The notes beneath the pieces were generated by a model, which worked only from the letters and a program-made list of their open reading frames with translations, made no database searches and was not told the origin of the DNA. Shown one piece after another: positions 45,057 through 53,050 of a DNA stretch of 53,050 nucleotides (position 1 is the first letter of the stretch; every line of letters starts with the position of its first letter). The DNA is from Bacteroidota bacterium (lineage in GTDB: Bacteria; Bacteroidota; Bacteroidia; M30B66): positions 1 through 53,050 of the forward strand of contig JAIXYK010000036.1 in assembly GCA_027490225.1 (NCBI GenBank), given 5' to 3'. The position numbers and the translations under genes were made by a program.

Positions 45057-46298
45057 TTGAAAACACAATTTCACATATTAATTATTGGTTTGGTTTGGCC
45101 TGAACCACATTCATCTGCCGCAGGAAGCAGGATGCTAAAGCTTATACAATTGTTTGTTTCTAAACATTGGAAGGTTACATTTTGCTCAGCAGCAGCAAAA
45201 AGTGAGTACAGTGCAAACCTTGTTTCTATTGGGGTAGATGAAATACACATCGAATTGAATAACGCTAGTTTTGATGACTTTATTAAAGAGCTAAATCCCA
45301 CGGTAGTTGTTTTTGATCGCTTTATGATTGAAGAGCAGTACAGTTGGAGAGTAGCAGAAAATTGCCCTCATGCCATTAGAATATTGGATACCGAAGACTT
45401 GCATTTTTTGAGAAACGCAAGACATTCAGCCCTCAAAGAAAATAGAAAAATTAGTGAATTTGATATAAAGAACGATTCTGCAAAAAGAGAGATTGCGGCT
45501 ATTTTCCGAAGCGATTTATCATTAATTATTTCACAATATGAAATGAATTTATTAGAAGAATCATTTAAAGTTGATTCTTCAATTACTCATTATTTACCTT
45601 TTTCTTTTTCACCAATTAATCATAAAAATACTGAAAGTTGGAAATCATTTGAGGAGAGAGCCGACTTCGTTAGCATTGGAAATTTTTTACATCCACCAAA
45701 TGCAGATGTTGTAAAACAATTAAAAACCCAAATTTGGCCATTAATACGAAAGCAATTACCGAGTGTAAAAATGCATATTTATGGCTCATATATTACGCAA
45801 CAGTATATGAAAATGCATGATGAAAAGACAGGATTTATGGTGCATGGAAGAGCTGAAAGTGCCTTAGAAGTTTTAGGAAATGCAAGAGTTTGTTTAGCTC
45901 CAATTAGATTTGGTGCAGGATTAAAAGGAAAATTAGCAGAGGCAATGTTATCAGGAACGCCATCTGTGACTACTTCCATTGGTGCTGAAGCAATGCATGA
46001 TTCCTTGGATTGGAACGGTTTTATAGTAGATGAACCAGAACAGTTTGCAGCTGCTGCGGTTCAACTATATTCTGAAAAAGCAAATTGGGTAAAGGCCCAG
46101 GAAAATGGAATTAAAATTATCAACCAACTTTTTTCTACAGGCCAGGAAGAATCATTATTTATCTCCAAAATTTATAATTTGATAGCGCATTTAGAAAGTC
46201 ACAGACTCAATAATTTTTTCGGCTCCATACTCACACAAAATTCTGTTAATGCCGTGAAATATATGTCGCGCTGGATAGAAGAGAAAAATAAAATGTAA
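45057..46298 (+). CDS. Group 1 (GT4-like) glycosyltransferase with a TTG start
   Basis: The 413-residue protein has a GT-B fold pattern. The N-terminal ILIIGLVWPEPHSSAAGSRM begins the first Rossmann half. SIGNFLHPPNADVVKQL opens the second half, and APIRFGAGLKGKLAEAMLSG with EAM forms the nucleotide-sugar site. It probably transfers a sugar in surface polysaccharide or glycolipid synthesis in the cytoplasm. An in-frame TAA sits directly before TTG 45057, and the first internal ATG would cut into the conserved N-terminus, so TTG is the start. A near-consensus -7 (TACTTTTA, 45041-45048) lies just upstream. It is divergent from the propeller phosphatase gene and converges on the tolC-like gene with a 14-base gap. 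Confidence 0.85.
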   Translation: MKTQFHILIIGLVWPEPHSSAAGSRMLKLIQLFVSKHWKVTFCSAAAKSEYSANLVSIGVDEIHIELNNASFDDFIKELNPTVVVFDRFMIEEQYSWRVAENCPHAIRILDTEDLHFLRNARHSALKENRKISEFDIKNDSAKREIAAIFRSDLSLIISQYEMNLLEESFKVDSSITHYLPFSFSPINHKNTESWKSFEERADFVSIGNFLHPPNADVVKQLKTQIWPLIRKQLPSVKMHIYGSYITQQYMKMHDEKTGFMVHGRAESALEVLGNARVCLAPIRFGAGLKGKLAEAMLSGTPSVTTSIGAEAMHDSLDWNGFIVDEPEQFAAAAVQLYSEKANWVKAQENGIKIINQLFSTGQEESLFISKIYNLIAHLESHRLNNFFGSILTQNSVNAVKYMSRWIEEKNKM

Positions 46299-46312
46299 AC
46301 ACTTAAAGAATT

Positions 46313-47758
46313 TTATTCCTTAAAAAGCTTTTCGTTCTTCTCGAAATCGTATAGTGTTAGTCGACGTAGTCTATAATAAGCAACCCAAAAGTCTCTCAGC
46401 GTATTCACATAAGTTATCAATGCTTGATCTTTCTCGTTTTGAGCTATTAACAAGTTTGTAATATCTACCGTACCGATTCTGTAACGATTTCTAGCCACTT
46501 CATATCTTTTTTGCGCTATAGTATCAGCCTTTGCTGATATTTCTAAGCTAGAACGTAACTGAAGAAACTGTAATGCAGCGGCAAAAACTTCCTGCTCCAA
46601 GTTGTTTTGATTGTTGATATTTTGCTCCTGCTGCGCTTCTAAATTGTACTGTGCTGATTTTTGTTGGGCTCGATTCATACCCATTGAAGTAATAGGTATA
46701 GAGAAATTAATTCCTGCGAATTGCGATTCTAAAGGATTTTGATTGGCAGCATCGAACGTTGCTCCTGTTTGATTTAAACCATAGCTAATGTTCATATCGG
46801 CTGAGAATCTTCTGCTCAATTGGGCTTCTTTGAGATTTCGTTTAGCTTGATTTTCGTTCATTTGCCAAATCAACAAATCGCTTCGGTTACTTTTTGCCTC
46901 AGAAACAGCTAAATTAGGGTCAGGACGAACATTTGGAATCACTAGAGGAGGAAGCACTTCATTGCTTTTAATTGGTTTGCCAATTAATAATTGAAGTTGC
47001 CTTTCAGTTAATACATTTCTCAATTTCTGTTGCTCTACCTCATTACGTGCATTTGTATAGCTCAATTCTACTTGCAAGAGTTCATTTTCTGCAATTTTAC
47101 CAACTCCAAATCTTCCTTTAGCAATTTTATAAATGGTATCATTAATTGCTTGATTAAATTCTGCATTCTTAAGTTGTAAATAAGCTGTATATAAATCAAA
47201 ATAACGTTGTGTAATGCTGATGGAAAGGTCTTCAAGATTTTCAATTTGCTGACGAGAAGCCATGCTCATTTGTAGCTTGTCTTGTTTCCATTGCCATTTT
47301 AAACTATTGAATCGGAATAGTGGTTGAGAAAGGTTAATCGACAATAAATTTGATTGGTAAAAAGTGGAATTCACACCTGTGAAGATATCTCCTCTGCTTA
47401 ATCCACTGCCAACAGTTAACCTTCCTCCGGTAGCAAGTATATTTTGGTTTACTGATAAAAATCCGCTCGAAAATGCTTGTTGAATAGGTGAAAATATAAA
47501 AGACCCATCAGGTTGAAAGTTCTGGTTGATTCGTTTGGTATATCCAGGAGCTGAACCCGTAAGGCCCATTTGTGGCAATCTGCTTGCCCTTGCGGCTTTA
47601 AATTGCCATTGGTTACTTTGGTAAGCAGCGCGTATCTGTTTGCCAATTGGGCTTACCTCCTGCCCCAGCCTAATTGCATCTTGAAGGCTTAGCATATTTT
47701 GCCCGCTAAGAAAATAAAATTGAAAGCATGTAAAAATTAAAAGGAGTGATTTACTCAT
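46313..47758 (-). CDS. TolC-family outer-membrane efflux protein
   Basis: The 481-residue protein has a signal peptide (ending FLSGQ) and the long helical pattern of the outer-membrane efflux family. LSLQDAIRLGQEVSP opens it, and repeated amphipathic helices such as LEDLSISITQRYFDLYTAYLQ and QKRYEVARNRYRIGTVDITN are typical of both halves of TolC. It forms the outer-membrane duct of a tripartite exporter. It overlaps the start of the preceding permease gene by 8 bases, so it is translationally coupled and is the last gene of an adaptor-permease-TolC unit. Confidence 0.9.
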   Translation of the reverse strand: MSKSLLLIFTCFQFYFLSGQNMLSLQDAIRLGQEVSPIGKQIRAAYQSNQWQFKAARASRLPQMGLTGSAPGYTKRINQNFQPDGSFIFSPIQQAFSSGFLSVNQNILATGGRLTVGSGLSRGDIFTGVNSTFYQSNLLSINLSQPLFRFNSLKWQWKQDKLQMSMASRQQIENLEDLSISITQRYFDLYTAYLQLKNAEFNQAINDTIYKIAKGRFGVGKIAENELLQVELSYTNARNEVEQQKLRNVLTERQLQLLIGKPIKSNEVLPPLVIPNVRPDPNLAVSEAKSNRSDLLIWQMNENQAKRNLKEAQLSRRFSADMNISYGLNQTGATFDAANQNPLESQFAGINFSIPITSMGMNRAQQKSAQYNLEAQQEQNINNQNNLEQEVFAAALQFLQLRSSLEISAKADTIAQKRYEVARNRYRIGTVDITNLLIAQNEKDQALITYVNTLRDFWVAYYRLRRLTLYDFEKNEKLFKE

Positions 47759-49100
47759 AGCGAAGAGATTCTATTGGACTTTGATTGGAGGCTCGTCGTG
47801 CGGGAAAAATTCCAAACAAAAGACCAACCGACACGGAAACAAAAAAGGCTAACATTACTGAAGCACCAGAAATAATGGTTTGAATACCTGCAATTTTTTC
47901 AATACCAAGACTAATGGTTATACCTAATAAAATTCCAATTAAACCACCACTTACACTGATCATAACTGCTTCAGAAATAAACTGGGAAACAATATCTCTT
48001 CTTTGTGCTCCAATAGAAAGGCGCAAGCCTATTTCTTTGGTTCTTTCTAAAACAGAAGCGAGCATAATATTCATAATACCAATTCCACCAACTAAAAGAG
48101 AAATTCCGGCAATAACTGCCAAAACAATATTGAATAATTTTCTGGTTTTTTGCTCTTGTTTAAGCAGTAATTCGGGTACTACAATTTCGTAATCATCAAC
48201 ATCATTATGTCTTCGTTTGAGCATTTTTCCAATCAGTTCAACCGCTCCTTCAATATGTTTACTGTCATTCACATTTACCAACATTCTATCAATTTGATGG
48301 TAATTTTCTTTCTTTTTTTCTGGTTGTGGATTTTCTTCGTTTTCTGATTGTTCGTTTGCAACTTTTATATCAGTAATGGTAACATTCGCTCTATTATAAA
48401 AACGCATTAACATGCTATTAATCGGAATATAAACTTCTGTATTTACATTCCTTATTGATAATTTCTGAGCAATAGATTGGGATACATCTCTTGTTTCCAG
48501 CACGCCAATAATGGTGAGCCAAACGCCTCCACATTTTATCTTTTGCCCAATTGGTTCTGTTTTAGAAAACAATTTTGCTTTGATTCCTCTGCCTATTATG
48601 CAAACCGGATCAGAATTACTGTGCTGTTCTTTTGTAAACGATTGACCTTCATCAATCCTTAAATTATTTGTTTCGAAATAGTGATTGGTTATTCCGATAA
48701 TTTTTCCTGAAGTTGTTAAACCTTCTCCATAAAATAACATTTCAGACTCGATCTCAGGGCTCACAAAATTTACTTCGGGAATTGAAAGTTGAATATTTTC
48801 TGCATCTGCTAAAGATAAACCTGGACTGAATCTACCTTTTTCTTTATTTGCTTTAGAATTCGGGTCCTCATCCAAGGGACCATCCTTTTGTATTACAGAT
48901 TTAATTACAATATTATTGGAACCAATTTGTTTGATTTGCTGAATGATTTCATTTTCGGTTCCAGCTCCAATGGCCAACATAGAAATTACAGCCGCTACTC
49001 CGAAAATAATTCCCAGGGAAGTTAAAATTGCACGAAATCTATTGGCGAATAATGCTTCAGCACCTAGCTTAAAATTAAAGATAAATCTTTCCAATTCCAT
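47751..49100 (-). CDS. MacB/FtsX-type ABC transporter permease
   Basis: The 449-residue protein has an N-terminal membrane helix after FRAILTSLGIIFGVAAVISM, then a periplasmic MacB core domain (about 55-310). Three C-terminal helices follow with GGIGIMNIMLASVLERTKEIGLR (in two parts), the FtsX coupling motif that meets the ATPase, and the end PARRASNQSPIESLRYE. MacB relatives in enteric bacteria carry their ATPase domain fused at the N-terminus; this form lacks it and needs a separate ATPase subunit. The start is ATG 49100 or GTG 49106 just after the upstream stop. Export substrates could be peptides, lipids or antibiotics; none can be inferred. Confidence 0.9.
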   Translation of the reverse strand: MELERFIFNFKLGAEALFANRFRAILTSLGIIFGVAAVISMLAIGAGTENEIIQQIKQIGSNNIVIKSVIQKDGPLDEDPNSKANKEKGRFSPGLSLADAENIQLSIPEVNFVSPEIESEMLFYGEGLTTSGKIIGITNHYFETNNLRIDEGQSFTKEQHSNSDPVCIIGRGIKAKLFSKTEPIGQKIKCGGVWLTIIGVLETRDVSQSIAQKLSIRNVNTEVYIPINSMLMRFYNRANVTITDIKVANEQSENEENPQPEKKKENYHQIDRMLVNVNDSKHIEGAVELIGKMLKRRHNDVDDYEIVVPELLLKQEQKTRKLFNIVLAVIAGISLLVGGIGIMNIMLASVLERTKEIGLRLSIGAQRRDIVSQFISEAVMISVSGGLIGILLGITISLGIEKIAGIQTIISGASVMLAFFVSVSVGLLFGIFPARRASNQSPIESLRYE

Positions 49101-49109
49101 GGGCACTTT

Positions 49110-50507
49110 TTATTCGTCTATAGTTATCATCATACCACCACCACTTTCGTCTTGCTTTTTACTCGACACGGTGGAATTTTTGATATGTTTTTGTAATAAT
49201 TCCTGTTCTTTTTTATCTATAAATGGCGCAGGCATTTTTAATGTTGCATCAGCTGGAATAAATTCTACACCCGAAGTATCCGCAGGAGTGGTAAGGTAAA
49301 CTACATTTTCCTTTTTCAACCCAGCATAAACCAAAGCACTTACATCATTTACAGCACCTACTTTCACTTCCTGTTTTTTAAATCCTCCACCCTCTTTGAC
49401 CCAAACGTAGGAGCGTTTTTTCTCTGTGGTTACCGCCTCCAGCGGAACAGAAAGTATATTTTTATATTCTTCAACATGAATGGTATTGCTGGTAGTCATC
49501 GAAGGCCGTAAATCAGGATCGTTCGTCAAGATATCAATAACAACTTCAAACACCTTGGAGTCCTGATTTGGTCTTTGTTCACCGATATTAGCGACTTGCA
49601 CAACAACACCTTTTAGAATTTTTTGTTGCTCTGCATCTAGTTTACTTGTAACAGCCTGACCAACTTTAATTTTTCTGATATCTACTTCATTTACATAAGT
49701 TATTACTTGCATTTCGCGTAAATCAGGAAGTGTAGCAACAGCCGATTCCCATGGATTTACTGAGCTACCTACGCCTTTTTTCTTTCCATTCCAATTCTTC
49801 ACATAAATTACCATTCCATCTTTTGGAGCCTTAATTTCCATCATATCCATTAAACTGCTCACGCGGTTTAAGCTATTCTGGGCCTTCTGCATATCAGCAT
49901 TAATAATGGCAACTTTGGTAGCACATTGTTCTACTTTTGTTTTATAATTATCTGTTTTTTGCTGGAAATTTCTTTCTGCTTTTTCAAGCGCCAATTGCTT
50001 TTGACGAATCACTGCTGGCGCTTCAAATGCACTTTGCTCCAATTCTAACTTGGCTTCTTCTTTTGCAGATTTTAAGTTCAACAACTCATCTCTTGCATCT
50101 CTTAAGGTTATCGAAGTATCTAACTTAGCTTGCTTGAGTTCTGAATTTTTCTTATCCAATTCAAGAGTTACTTCTGATAGCCTTGTCATGAGTGGTGTTT
50201 TGTCTAAAGAAGCTACAAAATCTCCCTCCTTTACAACACTTCCTTCTGCAATTAAGTCTTGAATTTTCGTACCATTCCAGAGATTTGCGGCCTGCATTTC
50301 CGCTCCGGGTGCATCAATATCAGTTTGATTTTTAGCTTTTATTTCGCCAGTGGTTACAATATTAATTTCAAAATCACCTTGCTTAACTTCTGCAAAAATT
50401 GCTTCCTTTTCAGAAGCACCTTTATTACTTAAAAGTAAAAAAAACAGAGCTGTAGCAACTATAACATATACAATAACAAACGGGCGTGATAGTAATCGTT
50501 TTTTCAT
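49110..50507 (-). CDS. HlyD/MacA-type periplasmic adaptor of an exporter
   Basis: The 465-residue adaptor has an N-terminal membrane anchor (FVIVYVIVATALFFLLL) and a barrel-sandwich segment with FEINIVTTGEIKAKNQTDI. A long alpha-helical hairpin (about 110-240) has LELDKKNSELKQAKLDTSI and ends near SSLMDMMEIKAPKDG. Beta-barrel and membrane-proximal parts containing RKIKVGQAVTSKLDAEQ and SVPLEAVTTEKKRSYVWVKE follow. It bridges the inner-membrane permease to the TolC duct. The start ATG 50507 gives a proper anchor; the TTG at 50579 lies within a promoter element. It is the first gene of the exporter operon. No ATPase gene follows. Confidence 0.9.
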   Translation of the reverse strand: MKKRLLSRPFVIVYVIVATALFFLLLSNKGASEKEAIFAEVKQGDFEINIVTTGEIKAKNQTDIDAPGAEMQAANLWNGTKIQDLIAEGSVVKEGDFVASLDKTPLMTRLSEVTLELDKKNSELKQAKLDTSITLRDARDELLNLKSAKEEAKLELEQSAFEAPAVIRQKQLALEKAERNFQQKTDNYKTKVEQCATKVAIINADMQKAQNSLNRVSSLMDMMEIKAPKDGMVIYVKNWNGKKKGVGSSVNPWESAVATLPDLREMQVITYVNEVDIRKIKVGQAVTSKLDAEQQKILKGVVVQVANIGEQRPNQDSKVFEVVIDILTNDPDLRPSMTTSNTIHVEEYKNILSVPLEAVTTEKKRSYVWVKEGGGFKKQEVKVGAVNDVSALVYAGLKKENVVYLTTPADTSGVEFIPADATLKMPAPFIDKKEQELLQKHIKNSTVSSKKQDESGGGMMITIDE

Positions 50508-50576
50508 ATTCAAAAAATCAAACGAAAGAAATAAATGTTTCGTATAAAACACTTTATTCTCCCGTTGCTTAAAAGT

Positions 50577-50584
50577 CAAAAGTA
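50577..50584 (-). promoter_or_regulatory. Promoter -7 element of the exporter operon
   Basis: Minus-strand TACTTTTG is an exact TAnnTTTG match, 69 bases before ATG 50507, identical to the tRNA-Gln box. No clear -33 TTTG is seen at the right distance. Confidence 0.5.
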
Positions 50585-50618
50585 AATAGATTTAATTGTA
50601 AATTCATTTAAAATAAAA

Positions 50619-50646
50619 AAGGGCAAAACATTGCTGCTTTGCCCTT
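50619..50646 (-). terminator. Terminator after the DUF4139 gene
   Basis: AAGGGCAAA (50619-50627) and TTTGCCCTT (50638-50646) form a 9-bp stem with a 10-base loop, followed on the minus strand by six T. It lies 17 bases past the stop at 50664, between that gene and the exporter promoter. Confidence 0.88.
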
Positions 50647-50663
50647 ACTTTCTTCTATTTCTA

Positions 50664-52277
50664 TTATTGCTCCTGCACTACTTTTCCTTTAGGATATTTA
50701 ACTGAATAACTCAATTTAATTTTTTGAGATTCATTTGGTTTTATTTTAAAATTCCACAACAATTTTCCATATTCTTCCGAGTACTCTGCTCCTTGTTTAT
50801 CTAAGAGCTCCACTTCTATTTCAGTTCTTTTTGAAATTGGTATCTGGTCTAAAACTTCAATATCTATTGCAGTGGATTTGTTATTTCTGATAATAATTTC
50901 ATACACGTAAGTATCTTTCTGTGCATCGGTGAGTATTTTCTTAGAAGCTTTATCTACAATCTTGTTTCTCCTCACCACAATTCTTTCATCTCTTCCTAAA
51001 GAAATCAACAAAGTATCGCTAGAAACTTGAGGATTCAAAAGGGTTTGACCGATATACATATCATCAAAGAATATGTTTGCTTGCCCAGCTAAAAGATTAT
51101 ACTTTCCATAATCGGTAATTTTAGCAAGTAAAAATGCACTTTGGTCTAACTTCGGAACTGCGTGGTATTTATAAGTTGCTGGAACATTATATGTTTGAAT
51201 TGCACAAATATGTTCTTTCCCATCCGATGGAATATTTTGTTTTATATCAATTTCAAATTCCACATTAATATCATTTTCGTTCACATTTACTTGATAATTT
51301 GAAGCTTCATCACCCCATTTAAAATCCTTTTCTGCGATAGCTTTTTTTTCCATTTGCATCATATTCATTGCAGGAGCATTTGATAAATAAGCATCATTTC
51401 TAACTGCATACGTTATGTAATCTATAAACTTAGGGCTCATAATCGGCCTGTTGTTGTTTTGACTTGGATTTGCGCTCGAAATCGTAATTCTTACATCTTT
51501 CCAATCATAACCAGTTTTTTGGTAAATCTTTGCCTTGTAAAAAATATTTACAGGTTGTGAAATATTTGCCACCTTAATGTCATACATGGGTGCCCAACTA
51601 GCTTGTGTAACTAAATATGAAGGTCTAATTGTAATTACACCACCCGTTTCAGAAGAAAAGCTCAATACAATCTCCTTTGCTGGGTCAATCTTCTTTACAC
51701 CCATTTCATTCAATTGTTGTTCAAACTTATTTCTTTTCTCTGCAAGCTTATTTTCTCTAATCGTTAAATCGAAAAGTTTCTTTTTCAAATCCATTAACCT
51801 ACTTCTGTAAAAATCCGACAAAGTAATTAAGTCAGCTGGTTTCATGCCTTCTTTCTCACTTCCCAACTTTATGTTGTTCTGAATCAATTCTGACTCTCCC
51901 GTGTAAACCAGTTTCTGTTCATTAATCCATTGAAGATCCAAATCAAATGTTTTTAAGGAATCTTTTAATCTGTCCGATTTAGGATCTTTCGGTGCAGCAT
52001 TTTCCGCTAAAAAATAATTAATTCGTGTTGTAGCAGAAAGTAACGTAGCGCTTCCTTTTACCCCAACTTGCAAGCTATTATCTACCATAAATGTAGAAAT
52101 GTTAGGAATTACCACATCCGAATTTCCCTTTGGAATGGTTACAGTTAGCACCCTCGTTTCTTTTGCCTGATTGCGGTAAACCGTAACTTCTGTAATTTTT
52201 GAAGTTGTTGGAATTTCATCTGCCGAAGCAAAAAAACCACAACACAATAACTGAATCAATACACTAATTCTTCTCAT
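50664..52277 (-). CDS. MuiA-type DUF4139/DUF4140 protein
   Basis: The 537-residue protein has a signal peptide (about 1-19, ending FFASA) and an N-terminal DUF4140 segment (about 25-125) starting ITEVTVYRNQAKETRV. A coiled coil follows (about 150-210), then a C-terminal DUF4139 domain (about 215-537) with RPSYLVTQASWAPMYDIKVA and IYQKTGYDWKDVRITISSANP. This family is annotated as mucoidy inhibitor MuiA, named from an Azotobacter vinelandii locus affecting alginate production; its biochemical role in Bacteroidota is not known. The product is exported to the periplasm or surface. It has its own terminator and appears to be a single-gene unit. Confidence 0.88.
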   Translation of the reverse strand: MRRISVLIQLLCCGFFASADEIPTTSKITEVTVYRNQAKETRVLTVTIPKGNSDVVIPNISTFMVDNSLQVGVKGSATLLSATTRINYFLAENAAPKDPKSDRLKDSLKTFDLDLQWINEQKLVYTGESELIQNNIKLGSEKEGMKPADLITLSDFYRSRLMDLKKKLFDLTIRENKLAEKRNKFEQQLNEMGVKKIDPAKEIVLSFSSETGGVITIRPSYLVTQASWAPMYDIKVANISQPVNIFYKAKIYQKTGYDWKDVRITISSANPSQNNNRPIMSPKFIDYITYAVRNDAYLSNAPAMNMMQMEKKAIAEKDFKWGDEASNYQVNVNENDINVEFEIDIKQNIPSDGKEHICAIQTYNVPATYKYHAVPKLDQSAFLLAKITDYGKYNLLAGQANIFFDDMYIGQTLLNPQVSSDTLLISLGRDERIVVRRNKIVDKASKKILTDAQKDTYVYEIIIRNNKSTAIDIEVLDQIPISKRTEIEVELLDKQGAEYSEEYGKLLWNFKIKPNESQKIKLSYSVKYPKGKVVQEQ

Positions 52278-52410
52278 AATTTGATTGTTTTAAATTGAAC
52301 TAATTTGGAGTGGCACAAACCCATTTGTTGCTAAACCACGGCTGCCGTTTATGTAAGCAAACTAAAAAAGTTCATAAAGTAACAAATTAGTTTTTAGCTA
52401 TGCTATTTTT
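52278..52410. other. Intergenic stretch before the structured element
   Basis: No gene is visible. The stretch upstream of the DUF4139 start is AT-rich and lacks a clean TAnnTTTG element. The GC-richer piece with ACCACGGCTGCCGTTTATG (about 52335-52353) looks out of place in its surroundings but is too short to assign. Confidence 0.35.
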
Positions 52411-52533
52411 GGGCGCCTGCCGCTACTCAAAATCCTTCAAAATTGTATGCTATCGTATAGCGGCACCCCGCTTTTCGCTGCAATCTTTTTTTCGTTCCTC
52501 AAAAAAGGATTTTCGCTGCAATCGGTGGCGCTT
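52411..52533. other. Structured intergenic element (three-stem fold, candidate repeat or ncRNA)
   Basis: The outer stem pairs GGGCGCC (52411-52417) with GGCGCTT (52527-52533), two of the seven pairs being G-T. A second stem pairs TGCCGCTA (52418-52425) perfectly with TAGCGGCA (52458-52465). A third hairpin pairs ATCTTTTTTT (about 52483-52492) with AAAAAAGGAT (52501-52510). Two direct copies of TTTTCGCTGCAATC (52472-52485, 52510-52523) flank that hairpin. GC content is well above the surroundings. I recall similar TTTCGCTGCAATC/CTTTTTTTCGTTCCTC elements recurring between genes in Bacteroidota, but this is from memory and only one copy is in the window. Strand and function are unknown. Confidence 0.6.
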
Positions 52534-52560
52534 AACATCCTCCTAAATTTTAAAATAACC

Positions 52561-52585
52561 AAAAAAGGCGCCCTTGTGAGGCGCC
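52561..52585 (-). terminator. Terminator of the right-edge secreted protein gene
   Basis: GGCGCC (52567-52572) and GGCGCC (52580-52585) pair around a 7-base loop, followed on the minus strand by six T (52566-52561). It lies 28 bases past the stop at 52614. Confidence 0.82.
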
Positions 52586-52613
52586 CGCATGGTTAGGTTA
52601 ATTGAATTAAATT

Positions 52614-53050
52614 TTATTTCGTTTTGCTAAACTTAGCCGTGCTTCTTTTCTGATTTCCTTCTAAGGTAATCTGATAAAGTCCTGCAGCAAGGTTGTTTAA
52701 GTTCACCTGAATGGTTTGTTGACCTTGTGCTCCGTTTAATATTTCTGTGTGAACCAATCTCCCTGATGCATCGAAAATAGACAATTTGTTAAATCCGATT
52801 TTCTGGTTGATTTGTACATTTAAAATATCACGTGTTGGATTTGGATAGATAATAAATCCAGAAGCGCTTTCTTCAGTTGCAATACCAACGGTTGATTCTT
52901 GTGTTACTGAGAAGCTTGTGCTTGTTTGGAAAATACAAGTTGCACCACTCATTTTTAACATCAACTCATATACACCTGGTTCAGTAACGTTTAATGCGAT
53001 TTCAGTCCCTGTTCCAGCCAATTGACCGTTTAAGTACCACTCGTAAGACA
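52614..53050 (-). CDS. C-terminal part of a T9SS-secreted protein
   Basis: The frame enters from the right edge and reads SYEWYLNGQLAGTGTEIAL, the end of an Ig/PKD-like domain. The T9SS type A sorting domain follows: GFIIYPNPTRDILNVQINQ, ASGRLVHTEI and LAAGLYQITLEGNQKRSTAKF. About 145 residues are visible and the start lies outside the window. The sorting domain means export through T9SS and surface attachment or release. What precedes it, and so the activity, cannot be told. Confidence 0.88.
   Translation of the reverse strand, partial: SYEWYLNGQLAGTGTEIALNVTEPGVYELMLKMSGATCIFQTSTSFSVTQESTVGIATEESASGFIIYPNPTRDILNVQINQKIGFNKLSIFDASGRLVHTEILNGAQGQQTIQVNLNNLAAGLYQITLEGNQKRSTAKFSKTK

Noticed and set aside
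50577-50579. TTG 50579 as start of the exporter adaptor
   Set aside because: It overlaps an exact TAnnTTTG element, and ATG 50507 places the membrane anchor at the usual distance.
1-53050. Insertion sequences, phage genes, toxin-antitoxin or defence systems
   Set aside because: No transposase, integrase, restriction or toxin-like protein could be recognised among the supported genes.

Overview
The window is typical of a chromosome from a low-GC member of the Bacteroidota, most likely a Flavobacteriales-type gliding or adhesive bacterium (Crocinitomicaceae/Cryomorphaceae-like is a guess). The evidence is several type IX secretion (T9SS) C-terminal sorting domains, a PorP/SprF protein, SprB repeats, promoters of the Bacteroidota form TTTG...TAnnTTTG, and no clear Shine-Dalgarno sequences. 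I see no insertion sequence, phage, CRISPR array or recognisable defence system.

Layout. Positions 1-15,000 carry three large secreted surface proteins on the minus strand: a partial one at the left edge, then 2310 and 1529 residues. They are followed by a plus-strand choice-of-anchor V (Reeler-like) protein that also has a T9SS tail. Positions 15,000-20,040 hold a small putative outer-membrane protein with a 16-base homopolymer in its gene, an M43 metalloprotease with a T9SS tail, and a ComEC-type DNA channel. Positions 20,059-30,614 form a compact operon with a promoter in front and a strong terminator behind: a 2522-residue SprB-repeat protein with a type B (gliding-motility type) sorting domain, a PorP/SprF protein, and a PorE-like OmpA/beta-propeller lipoprotein.

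Positions 30,780-33,600 hold a second M43 protease and a lone phytoene desaturase. Positions 33,950-38,870 look like an envelope operon: a GT117 (DUF2723) membrane glycosyltransferase, a polysaccharide deacetylase and an acyltransferase. tRNA-Gln(UUG), uvrB and tRNA-Arg(CCG) follow on the plus strand. Next come a long sensor with two propellers and a SpoIIE-type phosphatase, and a divergent glycosyltransferase. A tripartite export operon (adaptor, MacB-like permease, TolC) has no ATPase gene beside it. The right end has a MuiA-type DUF4139 protein, a 336-base intergenic stretch with a foldable three-stem element, and the tail of another T9SS-secreted protein.

Together the genes describe envelope and surface biology: T9SS-exported adhesins and proteases, their attachment partners, and envelope glycan/lipid enzymes. 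The most unusual items are the structured element near 52.4-52.5 kb, the homopolymer tract in the small outer-membrane protein gene, the ATPase-less exporter, the propeller phosphatase with a lipobox, and a ball-like module shared between neighbouring adhesins. Family assignments rest on reading the translations; no database search was run.
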